From Selaginella moellendorffii (Eukaryota > Streptophyta > Lycopodiopsida > Selaginellales > Selaginellaceae), in the NCBI RefSeq assembly GCF_000143415.4, contig NW_003314430.1, forward strand, positions 110,620 through 174,619: 64,000 bases of DNA. Reading direction: 5' to 3'. Positions within the stretch are counted from its first letter, which is position 1. Every line of letters starts with the position of its first letter. A model generated the notes under the pieces. It made no database searches and had not been told where the DNA came from. It worked only from the letters and a program-made list of their open reading frames with translations. A program made the position numbers and the translations under genes. Shown piece by piece: positions 33,166-44,600 of the stretch.

Positions 33166-36004
33166 TCATCCTCTGCCTCTCCCTCGTCCTCCTCGGCCCC
33201 GTCCTCTTCCTCCTCGTCCTCTTCCACGGCTACTTGGCCTACCTCTGTCCTCGGACTTCAATCCCAGCGATTGGATCCCTCGCTTTGATGAGCTCTGGCT
33301 TTCTCTTTGGGGACGCTCTTGTTTCCTCTCCTGTCGTGAGAAACTCAGCTCTCTGCTGCCCCATCGCCCACCTGACACGGGATTGCTGCTTTGCGCTGCG
33401 GTGACGCGCTCCTCCATGGGCATGTTGTGCTCGGCAGCCAGCGAAACTTTGTCCCGGAATGCCTTGGCGTGGATCTCGTCTTTAGCCTTGTAAAGCCTGT
33501 GACAAAAAAAGAGAGGTACGTTGTTTTACAAAAGCTTTCGAGAGTGGTTGGTTTAACCTCGGAGCCGAGTTGGATTTGTGCGTTTCCTTGTCTTCGCCTT
33601 CGCTGCCGCTGGCGTCGCCCTCGGAGCCACTCGACTCTTGCAATTCGAAATGCTCTTGGATCAAAGATGCGTTCTTTTTGTTTGTCTCGTTTGGATGCCG
33701 AGCTTTGTACTCTTCTGCCGTCTCGTCAATCTCAAAGTCCTGGGCGAGAAGAGCGTAAGTGTTGCGGGACACGGAAAGAAGTAGAGCTACAAACCTTGTT
33801 TGAAAATAATGACGCGAAACGTTCATCATCAAGAATTTCAGAACGTAGACGTTTTTTCTTCTTGTCATCGACCTCGTCACCGGCTGCTATCAAACGAGCA
33901 GCCAAATCCTGGTTGACCTTCGGAAGCTTTCTTTTCACCTGTCATACACCTCGAATGAGAAGCCATAGAAAAGAATGTAGAAACAGAAAACGATCTCACT
34001 GTTATTCGCGATGCACGTTTCTCATCCAGCTTCTCCTTAATACGCTGTTGTCGATATACTTCATATGCAAAAGGATCAGCGATCGACTTTGCCTGAAAAG
34101 ACGAACTGTAAATTTGATACAGTTGCAGCATCGATTACCTTGCCATACAAGCGATGATCTATGAAGTATCCATGCATGTATGCTCGAAGCAAATTCGTCC
34201 CTATTAAGTTGGTTAGATTCAAACGTTCTAAATCATCTTTTGTCACGAATTTGTAGTCGTCATATATAACAGTTTGTGCACCGTCCTCGAGTTCCTCCTA
34301 CAGCAAACACAGTACAATCAGCCGCCAAGACGTCTCTAATCACACTCACCGTAAGATTTTCCAAGTACGAGCACCACTTTGGAGCTGGTCCCAGAGCGGG
34401 AATAAAATATGCAGGTATTTGAGTATTGTCCACGGCAACAAAAATCAGCCCGCTGTTCGGAAAAACGCACACATCATTGATGTGGCCATTCGGTGGTTCT
34501 ATGTTCGTTATGCTTTTTCCCTGTACAAGGCAAAAGTTAAGATCGCCCGCGTCGAAAACTAGCACTGTACAATTACCGTTTCAGGCTCCCAGATTCTAAT
34601 AACCTTTGTATCCGAAGTTACCAATTTCCTGGGTGATGAAAGGTCTCCATGCCATTTTATGTCGACAATGGGGGCGTCATACCTGAGAACCAAGTCCGTC
34701 TCAGTCTCACAAAGGATTAAAAGAGCGTGAATTAGCTACAAACATGTGATCCTTGATCGCTATAGGTGCAGAAGAACGTATGTCGTAGACTAATACCTGT
34801 CACAGGGAAGAAAGAAAACTTACCAGGTTATAACTTTTAAAGTTTTCACTTGCCTGACCAGCACTTGTTCCCGCAGCTAGGAAGAGTCCTTCTGTATCGT
34901 CAAAGCGCAAGGCTGTTACTTCCTGAAGTAAAAGTGAGAATCATTCAAGTGCAAACATAATTCCACCTGATCAACATTTCCCGTTGGCTTGACGGCGTCG
35001 ATCCGTGCGACTGCAGCCCTTTGACGCAAATCAAAGCATTCCAATGCACCGTCTTCACCTCCGCAAGCGATCAAACCATGGGCTGGACTGCCAAACAGAA
35101 ACAACGAGTGATTCTTTTCCAGGATAATGTCGAACTGACCGACCTTCTTCCAATAGCATTGACGCCAGGAGAGCGACTTGAAAGAGGAGCAAGAAACCTT
35201 CCCTGGAGAGAAAGTAAGCATGAAGGAAAAGTTACGAAATGGAAAGAACAGCGTACCTGTTCTAAATTCAAGCAATATATCTCCGGAGAGGACGCCGCGA
35301 CCAAAAGATCGCAGGACCATTTGTCATAAGCAAGATCCCTCCCCATCCTATGAGCGAACTACTAGTTGAACGTTTCAACAGTGAAAGCTTTTGAAAAAAT
35401 ACCTGGGTATTCTTGTGCTGTAGTAGCGTCCAAACTTTGCATGAAGACATATGGATCGATCTGTGCAAAGAAATGCGAGCTTGGAGAAATCATCCCCCAA
35501 AACCTGGAAGGAGAAATGCTTGAAAAACAAATGCAATAGAACAAACACCAGACCTGGAAATCGACGATTTCAGAGGTGAAGTGACGATCAAACTTGAGAG
35601 ACATTTCTCTGAGCTCGTAAACTCTGACTTGTGGTGGATAGACACCTGAAATAACATCACGATCACATTTTTTTCTTGTTTTCTACGCAAACAAGCAATG
35701 GAACGAACCAGAGGCGATAATACATTCTTGATCCGGAGTGACTTTCATCCTCGTGGCAGCAGCACTGAATTTGAGATCCTGGATGAGCTCCACTCTCCTC
35801 AAAAACTCTACAGTCAAGCAACACATTCTAGTGATCGATCTAAAACAAAAATTCCAAGAGACAAGAAGAAGAAGTACCTTCATCCTTGCGCCTGGATTTG
35901 CGCCTGGCGGTCTTCTGCCACGATGCTACCGCGCGCTGCCCCGTGATCGAGTAGACCTTGACGCCATTCACAGCGCTCACCTTCAAGCCTCCCTCTGCCG
36001 CCAT
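33166..36004 (-). CDS. NOL10: Nucleolar protein 10 / ENP2 (WD-repeat, SSU processome)
   Basis: ENP2/NOL10 is a WD-repeat component of the 90S/SSU processome needed for 18S rRNA maturation in the nucleolus. About a dozen exons on the minus strand with very short introns. The start MAAEGGLKVSAVNGVKVYSITGQ is at 36004. WD-type blades include MKVTPDQECIIASGVYPPQVRVYELREMSLKFDRH, DLLVAASSPEIYCLNLEQGRFL, HGLIACGGEDGALECFDLRQR and GHINDVCVFPNSGLIFVAVD. The NUC153-type motif follows (DERFASLFSNKDFEIDETAEEY). The tail has acidic/Ser-rich and RGG-like stretches (RGRGRGGRGRGRGGRGRGRG) ending at 33166. It diverges from the BCP1-like gene with 39 bp between start codons. Confidence 0.9.
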
Positions 36005-36043
36005 TCTCATAAACCCTAATCTCGGGCCAGGGTTTTTGGCGGC
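36005..36043. promoter_or_regulatory. 39-bp shared spacer of divergent NOL10 and BCP1 genes
   Basis: Only 39 bp separate the two start codons. It contains aaaccctaat (telobox, about 36011-36020), a gggcc core (site II-like) and agggttttt, which on the other strand is another telobox-like word. These elements are known from plant ribosomal and ribosome-biogenesis promoters. True transcription starts probably lie inside the opposing 5' regions. Confidence 0.7.
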
Positions 36044-37266
36044 ATGAAGAACAAGCGCAAGGGCAAGGAGATAGCGAGCGATCCTAGCGACGAGGACGAC
36101 GATCACGACGCGTCACATAGCAGCGACGACGAAGAATCTGAGTCAGACGAGGTAGATCCATCGTGTTTCTTGTGCTGTGCTTGAGAGATTTCGCCACAGA
36201 ATTCCACTGTGAATGTGGACTTCGAATTCTTTGATCCAAAGCCGGAGGATTATCACGGCGTGAAGCTGCTGCTCCAGAACTATCTCGACGATTGTGAGTG
36301 GGACCTTGCGGGATTCGTGAATTTGATCCTCGGCCAGACGAGAGTGGGGACTATTGTCAAAGCCGGTGGAGACGATCCAATTGGTCTTATCACAGCTCTT
36401 AACATTAGGAGATACAAGGTAAGGGATTTTTCACTCGCATTTCTTCTCCAGGAACTTTGGTTTTCAGCGGACTCGTTCTCTTGCCTCTTTGTTGCAGGAG
36501 CTTCCATCGATTCAAGCCATCCGAGACTTCCTTGTGAAGCGTGCCAAGAACAGTCCAGAGCTTTCCAAGCTCCAAGCTTTGTGGCAAAGCGATAAAAACG
36601 TTGGACTGCTTGTCAGCCAGCGCCTCATGAACGTCCCTCTGGAGCTCTGTCCGCCTCTACACGATGCCATCTTCGATGAAATCGCATGGGCCACCGAAGA
36701 CGAGGTATAAAACCTTCTAAAAGAACTGAAAGAAGCTTTTTTTTTGGAACAGCCTTCTGTGGAACTAAGGGAGAGCTTCAAGTTCCAGCAATACCTCATT
36801 CAAACTCGGGTCTATAAGGAGGTTCGTACTCACGACACTCTTAAGAAAAAAAAGAAGGCAAGTTATAATCGCGAGTTCCAGAAGGCTGATTGTCCCTTTT
36901 CTTTTCTTTCTGTTTTGGCAGAAAGTTCCGAAGAAACAACCAGTAAACGAAGATGGTAACTTTATATTTATTAAGCCTGAAGACGAGCTATTTTTCCAGG
37001 TAACACTAACACTGTCCTTTGCTCGTTACGTTGGATTCACTAGCAGTTCTGTTTCAGTTAAGCTCGTGGCACTTTACCTTTCCAGTCCAGGCCGAAACTA
37101 TGTTAGCCCATCAGGTTCGAACTTTTTTTCGCCTTTTGATCTTTTCCAAGTGTTGTTCTATGATGTTGACCAGACCAAAGGGTTGCAGCTCCTGGGATTG
37201 GTAATGGCTGTCAGTGCAAAGCAAATCAAGGCCTTCAGATCCAAGCTAAAAGGATTGGTCTGTTGA
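36044..37266 (+). CDS. BCP1: BCP1/BCCIP-family protein
   Basis: The yeast Bcp1 protein is a chaperone for ribosomal protein Rpl23/uL14 and a nuclear export factor; the plant/animal family (BCCIP) also binds cell-cycle partners. Seven exons with short introns join cleanly. The acidic N-terminus (SDPSDEDDDHDASHSSDDEESESDE) is followed by TVNVDFEFFDPKPEDYHGVKLLLQNYLDD, the signature opening of the family. Next come GTIVKAGGDDPIGLITALNI, VGLLVSQRLMNVPLELCPPLHDAIFDEI, FKFQQYLIQTRVYKE, FFQLSSWHFTFPVQAETM and LVMAVSAKQIKAFRSKLKGLV. The last exon starts with TKGLQLLGL at about 37173. It shares its promoter spacer with NOL10, and both act in ribosome biogenesis. Confidence 0.92.
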
Positions 37267-37900
37267 GTTAGAGCAGCAAACTTCGAGCTCATCCAAGCTA
37301 TAAAGCCGTCGAATTTGAAATCACGTGTGGATCGAAGTCCGTATAAGAGAAAGGAAACACTTAAAACAGTCAAGTAAATGTTCTGTAACTCAAAGAACTG
37401 GATGGGAAATTGTCTGTTTACCATATCCCGATGAAAAGTTTTTGCAAGGTTGGGCTGGAGGTATGAAGTATTATTCATATGAAAAAAGACCATGTGGTGT
37501 GGTGTTGGTAGAATTCCATGCGTGAAGTTGAATATTCCAATATTTATTTATTTATTCCATGCGGATCATGTAATTTGTAAAGCGTTACCTCCCAAAGTTG
37601 GGTTGCTCACGAGGCCTTCAGGAATTTCTTGGACATATTCAAGCATTGAAGCTAATCTATGCAGACCCAAACGAGCTGCCACGTCATCAGTACCCCGCCT
37701 GATGACGTGGCAAGGTTAGCTTTGTGTGACCTCAAAGTCTGATTTGTGAGGCATAGTAAGTGAGCTAGACAAAAAAGCTGTTTACTTCTTTGTTTTGCAT
37801 GAGATGAAACTGACTGTGGCTGGTGCTGTGCCAAGCTAGCATTTTCCTTGAGACATGGCAAGTAATGAGGCAAATGTGGCTGAGGACGAAGCAAGATAGT
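37267..37900. other. Intergenic with a perfect ACGT-core palindrome
   Basis: AT-rich flank with no coding signal. A perfect 14-bp inverted repeat with an 8-nt spacer lies at 37677-37712 (tgccacgtcatcag ... ctgatgacgtggca); each arm holds an ACGT bZIP core. Confidence 0.6.
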
Positions 37901-38390
37901 AAGGGACATCACAGATAGTTGTCATGAGAAGAAAATTGAGGAAGTATCTTCTTCAGCCAGATTGAAGTATCCTACTTACCAACTAGGAGAGGAATTTGAA
38001 ATTTACCTGGATGTATTTGAGTGTGCTGCATATAATAATCAAGTGGCTGGAGATGAGAAGGTTAATGCCTTTTGTATGGCTCTATTGAGAGGGGCATAGA
38101 GAGGGGCATAGAGAATGTTCATTTCACGCTGAGAAGATCAGATCTCGTGAGATGAAGCAGTGCAGTTGGCAAGGTGTCTATTTATTATTGGTAATCTTGA
38201 GGATCAAGCTTTTGAGATTATTAACAATAAAAAATATCAGAGAGGAGAGACTGTGCAGCAGTATTTGGTGACACTCCAGCAAGTAGTCATGTATATCTCG
38301 AATGATAATCATAAAGCAGCAAAGCATGCTTTTTATCCTGGTGTTCCTGAGAAATTGCAAAAATGGGTTCAGTCCTGAAGCTTTGAAGAA
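37900..38390 (+). mobile_element. Retroelement gag-like remnant
   Basis: Readable pieces are YQLGEEFEIYLDVFECAAYNNQVAGDEKVNAFCMALLRGA (frame to about 38095) and DQAFEIINNKKYQRGETVQQYLVTLQQVVMYI...FYPGVPEKLQKWVQS (38200-38378). This pattern, helical segments with LYLDxFE..A and a gag-like spacing, resembles retrotransposon capsid regions. A short direct repeat (agaggggcatag twice near 38093-38115) and stops interrupt it. Confidence 0.55.
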
Positions 38391-38419
38391 ATCTTGTTAG
38401 AAATTTGTTAAAAAATGTG

Positions 38420-38600
38420 TGAAATTTCTGTTGTGTTGTGTGAGGACACACAAATTTTAAAGGGGAAAGACCGCTACAACAACAAGAGGTTCTTGAGAAA
38501 AGGGGGTTTTTGATGGGCCGGAGGAAGTGGAGGCTGGGGTTTAGAGTAGGGGCCAGTGCTCTGCATGTGCAGGGACACTCACTGGAGGTTAAATTCTTGA
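38420..38600 (+). repeat. Direct repeat, left copy (possible decayed LTR)
   Basis: Shares ttgtgtgaggacacacaa..ttttaaa, agaggttcttgagaaa and gtggaggctggggttt..agtgctctg with 39210-39450. The shared blocks lie about 790 bp apart. The right copy carries extra sequence in the middle. Confidence 0.6.
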
Positions 38601-39209
38601 ATTGTCAACTTTGTTTCAGTTAGGAGTCATTTCTGTCTGTGGTCCATTTTTAGGTGGAGGCAAGGGGCATGGCTCTTCAGCTATCAAGGATGCTAGGGGC
38701 CTACTTTTCATGCTAATCATCTTTCTCCTGATAAATTGATAGATTGTTTAAGGTAGTGAGCCTAGAAAATTTTAAGCTTAGAAGATTTCTGTTGTGATGC
38801 TCATAAATCTTTGAGATTGTGAGATGAAAATTGTGTAAGTTGGGCTAGCATGATAAATTTGTGGATAAAGAGCTTGTGATGTGATGCTCACAGGTTGTGA
38901 GTTGGATAATTGTGTAACCTGGGTTAGCATGACAAAATTATGTGTGATGTATCACTCAATAGATCTTTTAAGATAGTTGAGAATTAAAAGAGCTAAGCTA
39001 GCATGACAAACTCATGGTCTAAAAGCTTGATCTTTGTGAGATGTGAGTTGGCTTAATCCTAGATAGAGAATTATGATTGTGGAGTGATTATGATGTTGCA
39101 ATGAGCTATGATGGTTGAGTGTGCCGAACACCTCGTGCATGTAAAGATTTTTGTGATTAGTGCAATTTTCAGTGAGGCTAAGATGGAGGGATATGATGCT
39201 AGAATAAAA

Positions 39210-39450
39210 GATAAGTCTTTTGTGTGAGGTCACACAATTTTAAAGAGGGGAGTAATTGCTACAGGTGGGTTATTGTAGCCTTTGTACTCAGGACTTGACC
39301 AATTAGGTTAAGCAGGATTGAGCAACAGGAAGGAGATGAAATGGCAGGGAGCCCAGGTGGAAGAGGTTCTTGAGAAACAGGGAGGACTAGGAACAAGTAG
39401 TGGAGGTGGGGTTTGAGAGTGGGGGCTGGTGCTCTGGATGTCCATGCTTA
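39210..39450 (+). repeat. Direct repeat, right copy (possible decayed LTR)
   Basis: Counterpart of 38420-38600 with ttgtgtgaggtcacacaa, agaggttcttgagaaa and gtggaggtggggtttgag. The 600 bp between the copies holds repeated 'gctagcatgacaaa' words but no coding signal. Confidence 0.6.
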
Positions 39451-40249
39451 ATTTGAGACTAGCATGCAAGTGCATGGCATTATCAAGTTTATCTTTGATC
39501 CCAAGGTCCTCAGCATGATTGGGTGAATCTTCATACTATCCAACTTGGAAGAGGACTGAAGAGTTCAACAAATGGTTATATGAGATTGGACTTTATGAGC
39601 TTCCAAAAATTATAGATAAGCCATATGATCTCAACATCACGAAAAAGGTTCTCTCGGCATATTAGGAAGACTTTGTCTACACAAGTTTTTCATACATGCC
39701 AAATATTTTGTGTGAGCTTTTAAGCTCCCCACTGATGGAGAGTGAGTGATATTAATCTTATACATGAAGGGGATTTCACCAAAATGCATCAAAGTTCTTG
39801 AGAATTACAACAACAGAAACTCAAAAAAAAAAGTAATTTAATACACTCTTTTCATGCCTTTTCGGACTTAAATTAACTAAACTTCACATTCACATTACTT
39901 TTATTTCAGCTTTAGAAAAGTTTATGAGAGAACATGACAATAACTATTTAAACTAATAGACTAATCCCTACAATCTTGATTAATCCATTCATAATCATAT
40001 TCAAAATCCTTTGTCCCTAATACTTTATTTTTGGACTCAACTTGATTAAACCTTAAATTTGCATTCACACTACCTTCAATTTAGCATTAGAAAAATTTAT
40101 GAGAGAACATAGCAATAACTATTTGAACCAATAGATTAATTTTTATAGTCCTGATTAATCTACTTATAATTATAATACTTTATTTTTGGATTCAACTTGA
40201 CTAAATCTCAACCTTATGTTCTCAATACCTTCAATTCAGCTTTAAAAAA

Positions 40250-40636
40250 GTTTATGAGAAAACATAGCAATAATGTAGTATATATGGTTTTCACCCTTTA
40301 CCTTATGGTGATTTACCATAGGATTACCATTGACACATGGATTAAACACTTTGTTTACACTCCACATGCCACATGTCACATATAATAATATGAAGCTAAA
40401 AAGTGAAGGAATATGAGCATGGAGCAACTCTTAAATGTACAACCCAAGGGGTGAAAGGATAAGAGTATAGATCAACTCTTAAGCGTACAACTTAAGTAGT
40501 GAAGGGACAAAAACACGAAGCAACTTAGAACATTTTTATAACATTCAACATCCCAATGTTTAAACCAACATATAGAATAGAGCTAAATAAAATCTAGTGT
40601 TATTTTAGCATACCGATGACGATATAAATACTCCAC
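40250..40636. repeat. AT-rich repeat family copy, left of assembly gap
   Basis: Matches 43676-43990 in direct and 361-800 in reverse orientation (blocks around tttaccttat.gtgattta and atataaatactccac). It runs directly into the N gap. Confidence 0.65.
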
Positions 40637-40738
40637 NNNNNNNNNNNNNNNNNNNNNNNNNNNNNNNNNNNNNNNNNNNNNNNNNNNNNNNNNNNNNNNN
40701 NNNNNNNNNNNNNNNNNNNNNNNNNNNNNNNNNNNNNN
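40637..40738. other. Assembly gap (102 N)
   Basis: Undetermined bases in the middle of a repeat copy. Nothing can be said about the missing sequence, and any frame spanning it is not real. Confidence 0.99.
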
Positions 40739-41560
40739 ATGGGGTATGATAAAGAGGGTGTCTTGACGGACATAATAAGCTATCACTTAATAAGTATTGA
40801 GGGACCAAGCTCAATATTGCAAAGGTTCTTGTCAAGCCATACAGGATAAAGCAAAAAAGAATTAACAAACTAGGCTAAATATGCTTGGATAAATAGATAC
40901 TTTAGAATTCCTTCCTTATGCTTGTTTAGCCAAGTATAGATGTTAAATTAAGTTTACTAACATTTGAACAAGAGGGTCCAACAATACTGACGTCTTACTA
41001 CCATAGTAGTAAAAGAAGAATATCTAAAAGGACTCATTGACATATAATTTTTGATACCCAAAGTCACGTTCATGACATTGTCCCCCCTTTAGGGAAGATT
41101 GATGTCCTCATCGATGCATACTCTAATTTAGACCATCGACAAAGAAAGAACTCTAGAAAAAATTTATGGTGTTCACATTTTGTAAGAAATGTATGAACTT
41201 AAATGAATTAGGGGGTAATTTCTCTGTCTAACACAAATGTGTTACAATTTAAACACCTTTTGGCTATCACTAACAAAGAAATAACCAATAGAATTAACCA
41301 CCCTTGCTATTTTAGGTGTCACCTAGTTTATAAAATATTATATACCCCTACTTGTATATGATATAGAAAGAGAAGCTAGAGGCTCCAACCCTTTTGAGAA
41401 CATAAACTAAACCTATCGGTAAGATTTAGATAAACTACTGTAAACAGGTAGTTAGAGTTGTTTAGACAATTATGCCCTTTTAACAGAATTAGGAACATTG
41501 AGAGAAAGATATATTATACGATCAATTAACAATAGTTATCCCATGACTAAAGATTTCATC
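40739..41560. repeat. AT-rich repeat family copy, right of gap
   Basis: Matches 1100-1500 and 44222-44600 in direct orientation: the gagggtgtcttg.cgg/tgg block, attgaggga.caagct.aatattg and aaactactgtaaacaggtag (41432) against the same words at 44470. No coding content. Confidence 0.65.
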
Positions 41561-41814
41561 ATGCATACAAAGTGCTAAAGTCAGTTTACCTTTACTAACC
41601 TAAACTCAAAAATTAATAGATGGATAATATCAAAGTCATAGACAAAGATATTTTTCTAAATCAATTACTTTACATAGTATGCCCTATTATGATGGAAGCT
41701 CTAGCATTGGCATTCTCTTAGTTGTGATATGCTCCAACATAGGCAAGCACATAGGCAACAAGATTGAAGGTGTGTATTGCTCCCTCATTTCTATCATTTT
41801 TTCTTGTTCCTTGA

Positions 41815-42319
41815 TATTTTTCTCATATGGGTAGACTCCTGCTGCAACAGCAGACAAGAAAGTAGAGGATTTCCTAGCACTACCCTCATAGCTCGAGGCA
41901 GTGATTGCCAACAGTGACACTGTTCCCAAGTATGATGCACTTATACTCGAAAAGGATGACAAGCATGACTTGCAAAAGGTAATTCCAAATATAGCTAATC
42001 TTCTCTTGTAGCCTGTTACTCCAATTGAGCTGGAGGATTTGTCCCCCTCATAGCTCAAGGCAGTTATTGCTAGTAATCACACGGTAGCATCAAGTGTTCC
42101 TAAGTATGATCCACCACCATTATCTGTACTTGAGGATGACAACCACGATTCCCAAGAGGTAACTTGAGAGCTTAGATAGTTTGTCTAGAACTACACCAAC
42201 CTTCTCTTACAGCTAGAGGCAGTCATGGTTGGCACTATGGATTCAGTTTGGTATACTTCTCTCGGTGGCAAGATACTAGCAATTGACAATGATGACAATC
42301 TGAGATGTGAGGATATCTA
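41815..42319 (+). other. Tandem array of three exon-like units
   Basis: Units begin after a tag/cag acceptor-like site and end at gtaa donor-like sites. Unit 1 reads LEAVIANSDTVPKYDAL... to HDLQK before gtaatt (about 41892-41979). Unit 2 reads LKAVIASNHTVASSVPKYD... to NHDSQE before gtaact (about 42053-42160). Unit 3 reads LEAVMVGTMDSVWY... and ends in a stop near 42319. The upstream flanks (LALPS and LSPS followed by TAG) also correspond. It looks like duplication of one exon plus intron in an unrecognised gene or element, or its remains. No domain recognised. Confidence 0.45.
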
Positions 42320-43104
42320 GAGCTTCTTTTAGACTTGGACATTCCTATCAGTGTAGCTACCATCTAGAGCCGAAAAACTCCAATAAGGGAAATTCATAAT
42401 CAAGCTCATCTAGATCTTCTTGTGTTGTCATCATACCTCCTTGGTGACAAAGGTTACCTATGTTGTTTATGGATCATAATGTCATTTTTGACGATCAGTA
42501 AATCTTAATGCAACCAAGTGTTTTTAGAACAAAGAGCTCTTAAGAGCAAGGTAGGTAGTGGAATATAGATTTGGCTTGCTTAAAAGTATGTCTTATATCT
42601 TTTAGCTTCATTTTAGTTTTCTCTATTATTTTTAATTTTTTTTCTTTTCATTTCTACAAGAAAGTTTCAAATCTTGGAACATAAGTTGAGAATGCAGTTT
42701 AACATTGCTCTAGATGTTGTCTACACTTACTACATTCTACATAATTTTTTAATTGATGCAGTTGACATTAATATCATGGAATAGAGGTGAGATCTAAAGC
42801 TAGATGTTGTGAATGTGATTATGGGTATCAAAAATTATTTATTAACGAGTCCTTTTTGATATTCTTCTTTTATTGTTATAACGGCAAAAGGTTGATATTG
42901 CTAAAGTGTTAATACAATATAGGTATTTGATGATATAGTCTTTACAATTATTCTAAAGAGAGAGCTTACAAAAGAAAAGTTTATAAACATATTAGTTTCT
43001 GAAAGAGAAAAATATAATGATGTTTGTGCAATTCTCTTTGCTATGCCTAGGAAAAACTATAAGAACAAAACCCAATCTAAGAAATGAATGATAACATATT
43101 TTAG

Positions 43105-43340
43105 CATCTCTTAAACCTAACACCCCAATGTAAGCTCTTGAGTTTGGACTTTCCGGGAGGTCACCCAACCTAGTATTATTCAAACCCAAAAACACTTAAC
43201 CCCAAATATCCCAAGACCTTTAACCGATTGGAAAAGGGGGTGCACTCATATTCATGAGCCCTTTCCTTCTATATTTGAACCCCATGGATTGTCTCTTAAG
43301 TCGTTCTCTTTGGTTGCTTACACCCAAGCACTCAACCACT
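43105..43340 (-). repeat. Element with 5S-rRNA-like segment (Cassandra/TRIM-like?)
   Basis: On the minus strand about 43205-43141 reads like the 3' half of plant 5S rRNA: ttaag.gt..ttggg, then tactaggttgggtgacctcc and cggaaagtcc. Most positions agree with the 5S consensus over about 55 nt. Flanking sequence to about 43340 recurs at 47040-47230 without the 5S part. Plant Cassandra TRIM elements carry 5S sequence in their LTRs, which is one explanation; a 5S-derived SINE is another. Confidence 0.6.
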
Positions 43341-43675
43341 CAATTGAGCATAACAAGTCTTCTTTATTTTATTTGGCCTCTACTTAGTGAAAAACCATCC
43401 TTTGAAAGAGTATAACAACAATAGTTAACATAAATTGTTTACTCACTCAAAATGTTCTTATATATGATGTTATTAACTAAGTAAAATCCACTATAATTGA
43501 TTTTAAAACAAACTTAGATTTTTTATGCCATACCAACTATTAGTTGTTTAAATGACATTGCATTCATACATCTTATTAAAGTTTTTATTATTCAAAATTT
43601 TATAAAATATTGTAGAAGGTTATAATGTGTTTCCTTTTTATTTCATTTTGGTGAACGATCACACTTACCATCATC

Positions 43676-44600
43676 AATATAGTGTGCATCTTTTACCTTA
43701 TAGTGATTTAATATAAAATAACCATGAAGTGGAATTTTAACCTATAGTAGAGTGAAACTTGGGCCTTAAGCCATTAAATAAAAGAACAGAACTAAACTCC
43801 CTAAGGAACGAAGGAATTAGAGCACAAAATAGCTTCTAAGTGTATAGCTAAGGAGTAAAGAAACATAGATATTTAATATCACAATGCTAAAATTAGCACA
43901 TAAAATGAAACCAAATAAAGCTTGGCACAATTTTAGCATATTGGTGGCCTAATGCGAAGATATAAGTACTCCACCAGTTAGTGTGGTATAGAGCTTTGGA
44001 TAAACTCAAGTTAAACATAAAACAAGAATAAGAATATAAACATGGAACTAAACTATGCCGCAAGTTAGTCGGCTATGCTTGACCTATTTACTATCCTTAC
44101 CATATATTTAGAACCCCTCTGGGATAATCATGAAAACTTATTGATAGATTGTATAATCCACACTATTGTGTTAGGACAATCTCTACATTTTATAAATATG
44201 CCTCATTAGCAAATTTAGACATTTTCTATAAATAACCATTAGGACCAAATAGGACCAACACATTAAGAATGATAGTGAGGGTGTCTTGGTGGATATGGTA
44301 AAATATTATATAGTTAGTATTGAGGGACTAAGCTTAATATTGTAAAAGTTCCCAACATTAGCAAGTGTAAGTAACAATATAAGTTTCTCGTCACTATGTC
44401 AAGTATGTTAATTTAGGATTTGCATACGTGCTAATTTGTTCCAAGAAAATAAACTAAATATTTCATTAAAGTTTAAATAAACTATTGTAAACAGACAATT
44501 AAAGTTGTTTACATACCCTTTTAAAATAGAATTAAGAACATCAAAGGATAGGTATACAAGAAAACTCTAGTCTTTTAATTACCTTAAGCTAATTTAGGCA
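43676..44600. repeat. AT-rich repeat family copy
   Basis: Collinear with 40250-41560: 'accttatagtgattta', 'aagatataagtactccacc', 'gagggtgtcttggtgg' and 'aaactattgtaaacagac' occur in the same order. It shows what the gapped copy should contain. Confidence 0.65.

Noticed and set aside
40583-40868. Frames spanning the N run
   Set aside because: They consist of undetermined bases and are artefacts.
41687-42058. 123-codon minus-strand frame
   Set aside because: Antisense to the tandem exon-like units, whose plus-strand reading shows the repeat structure; no recognisable motif.
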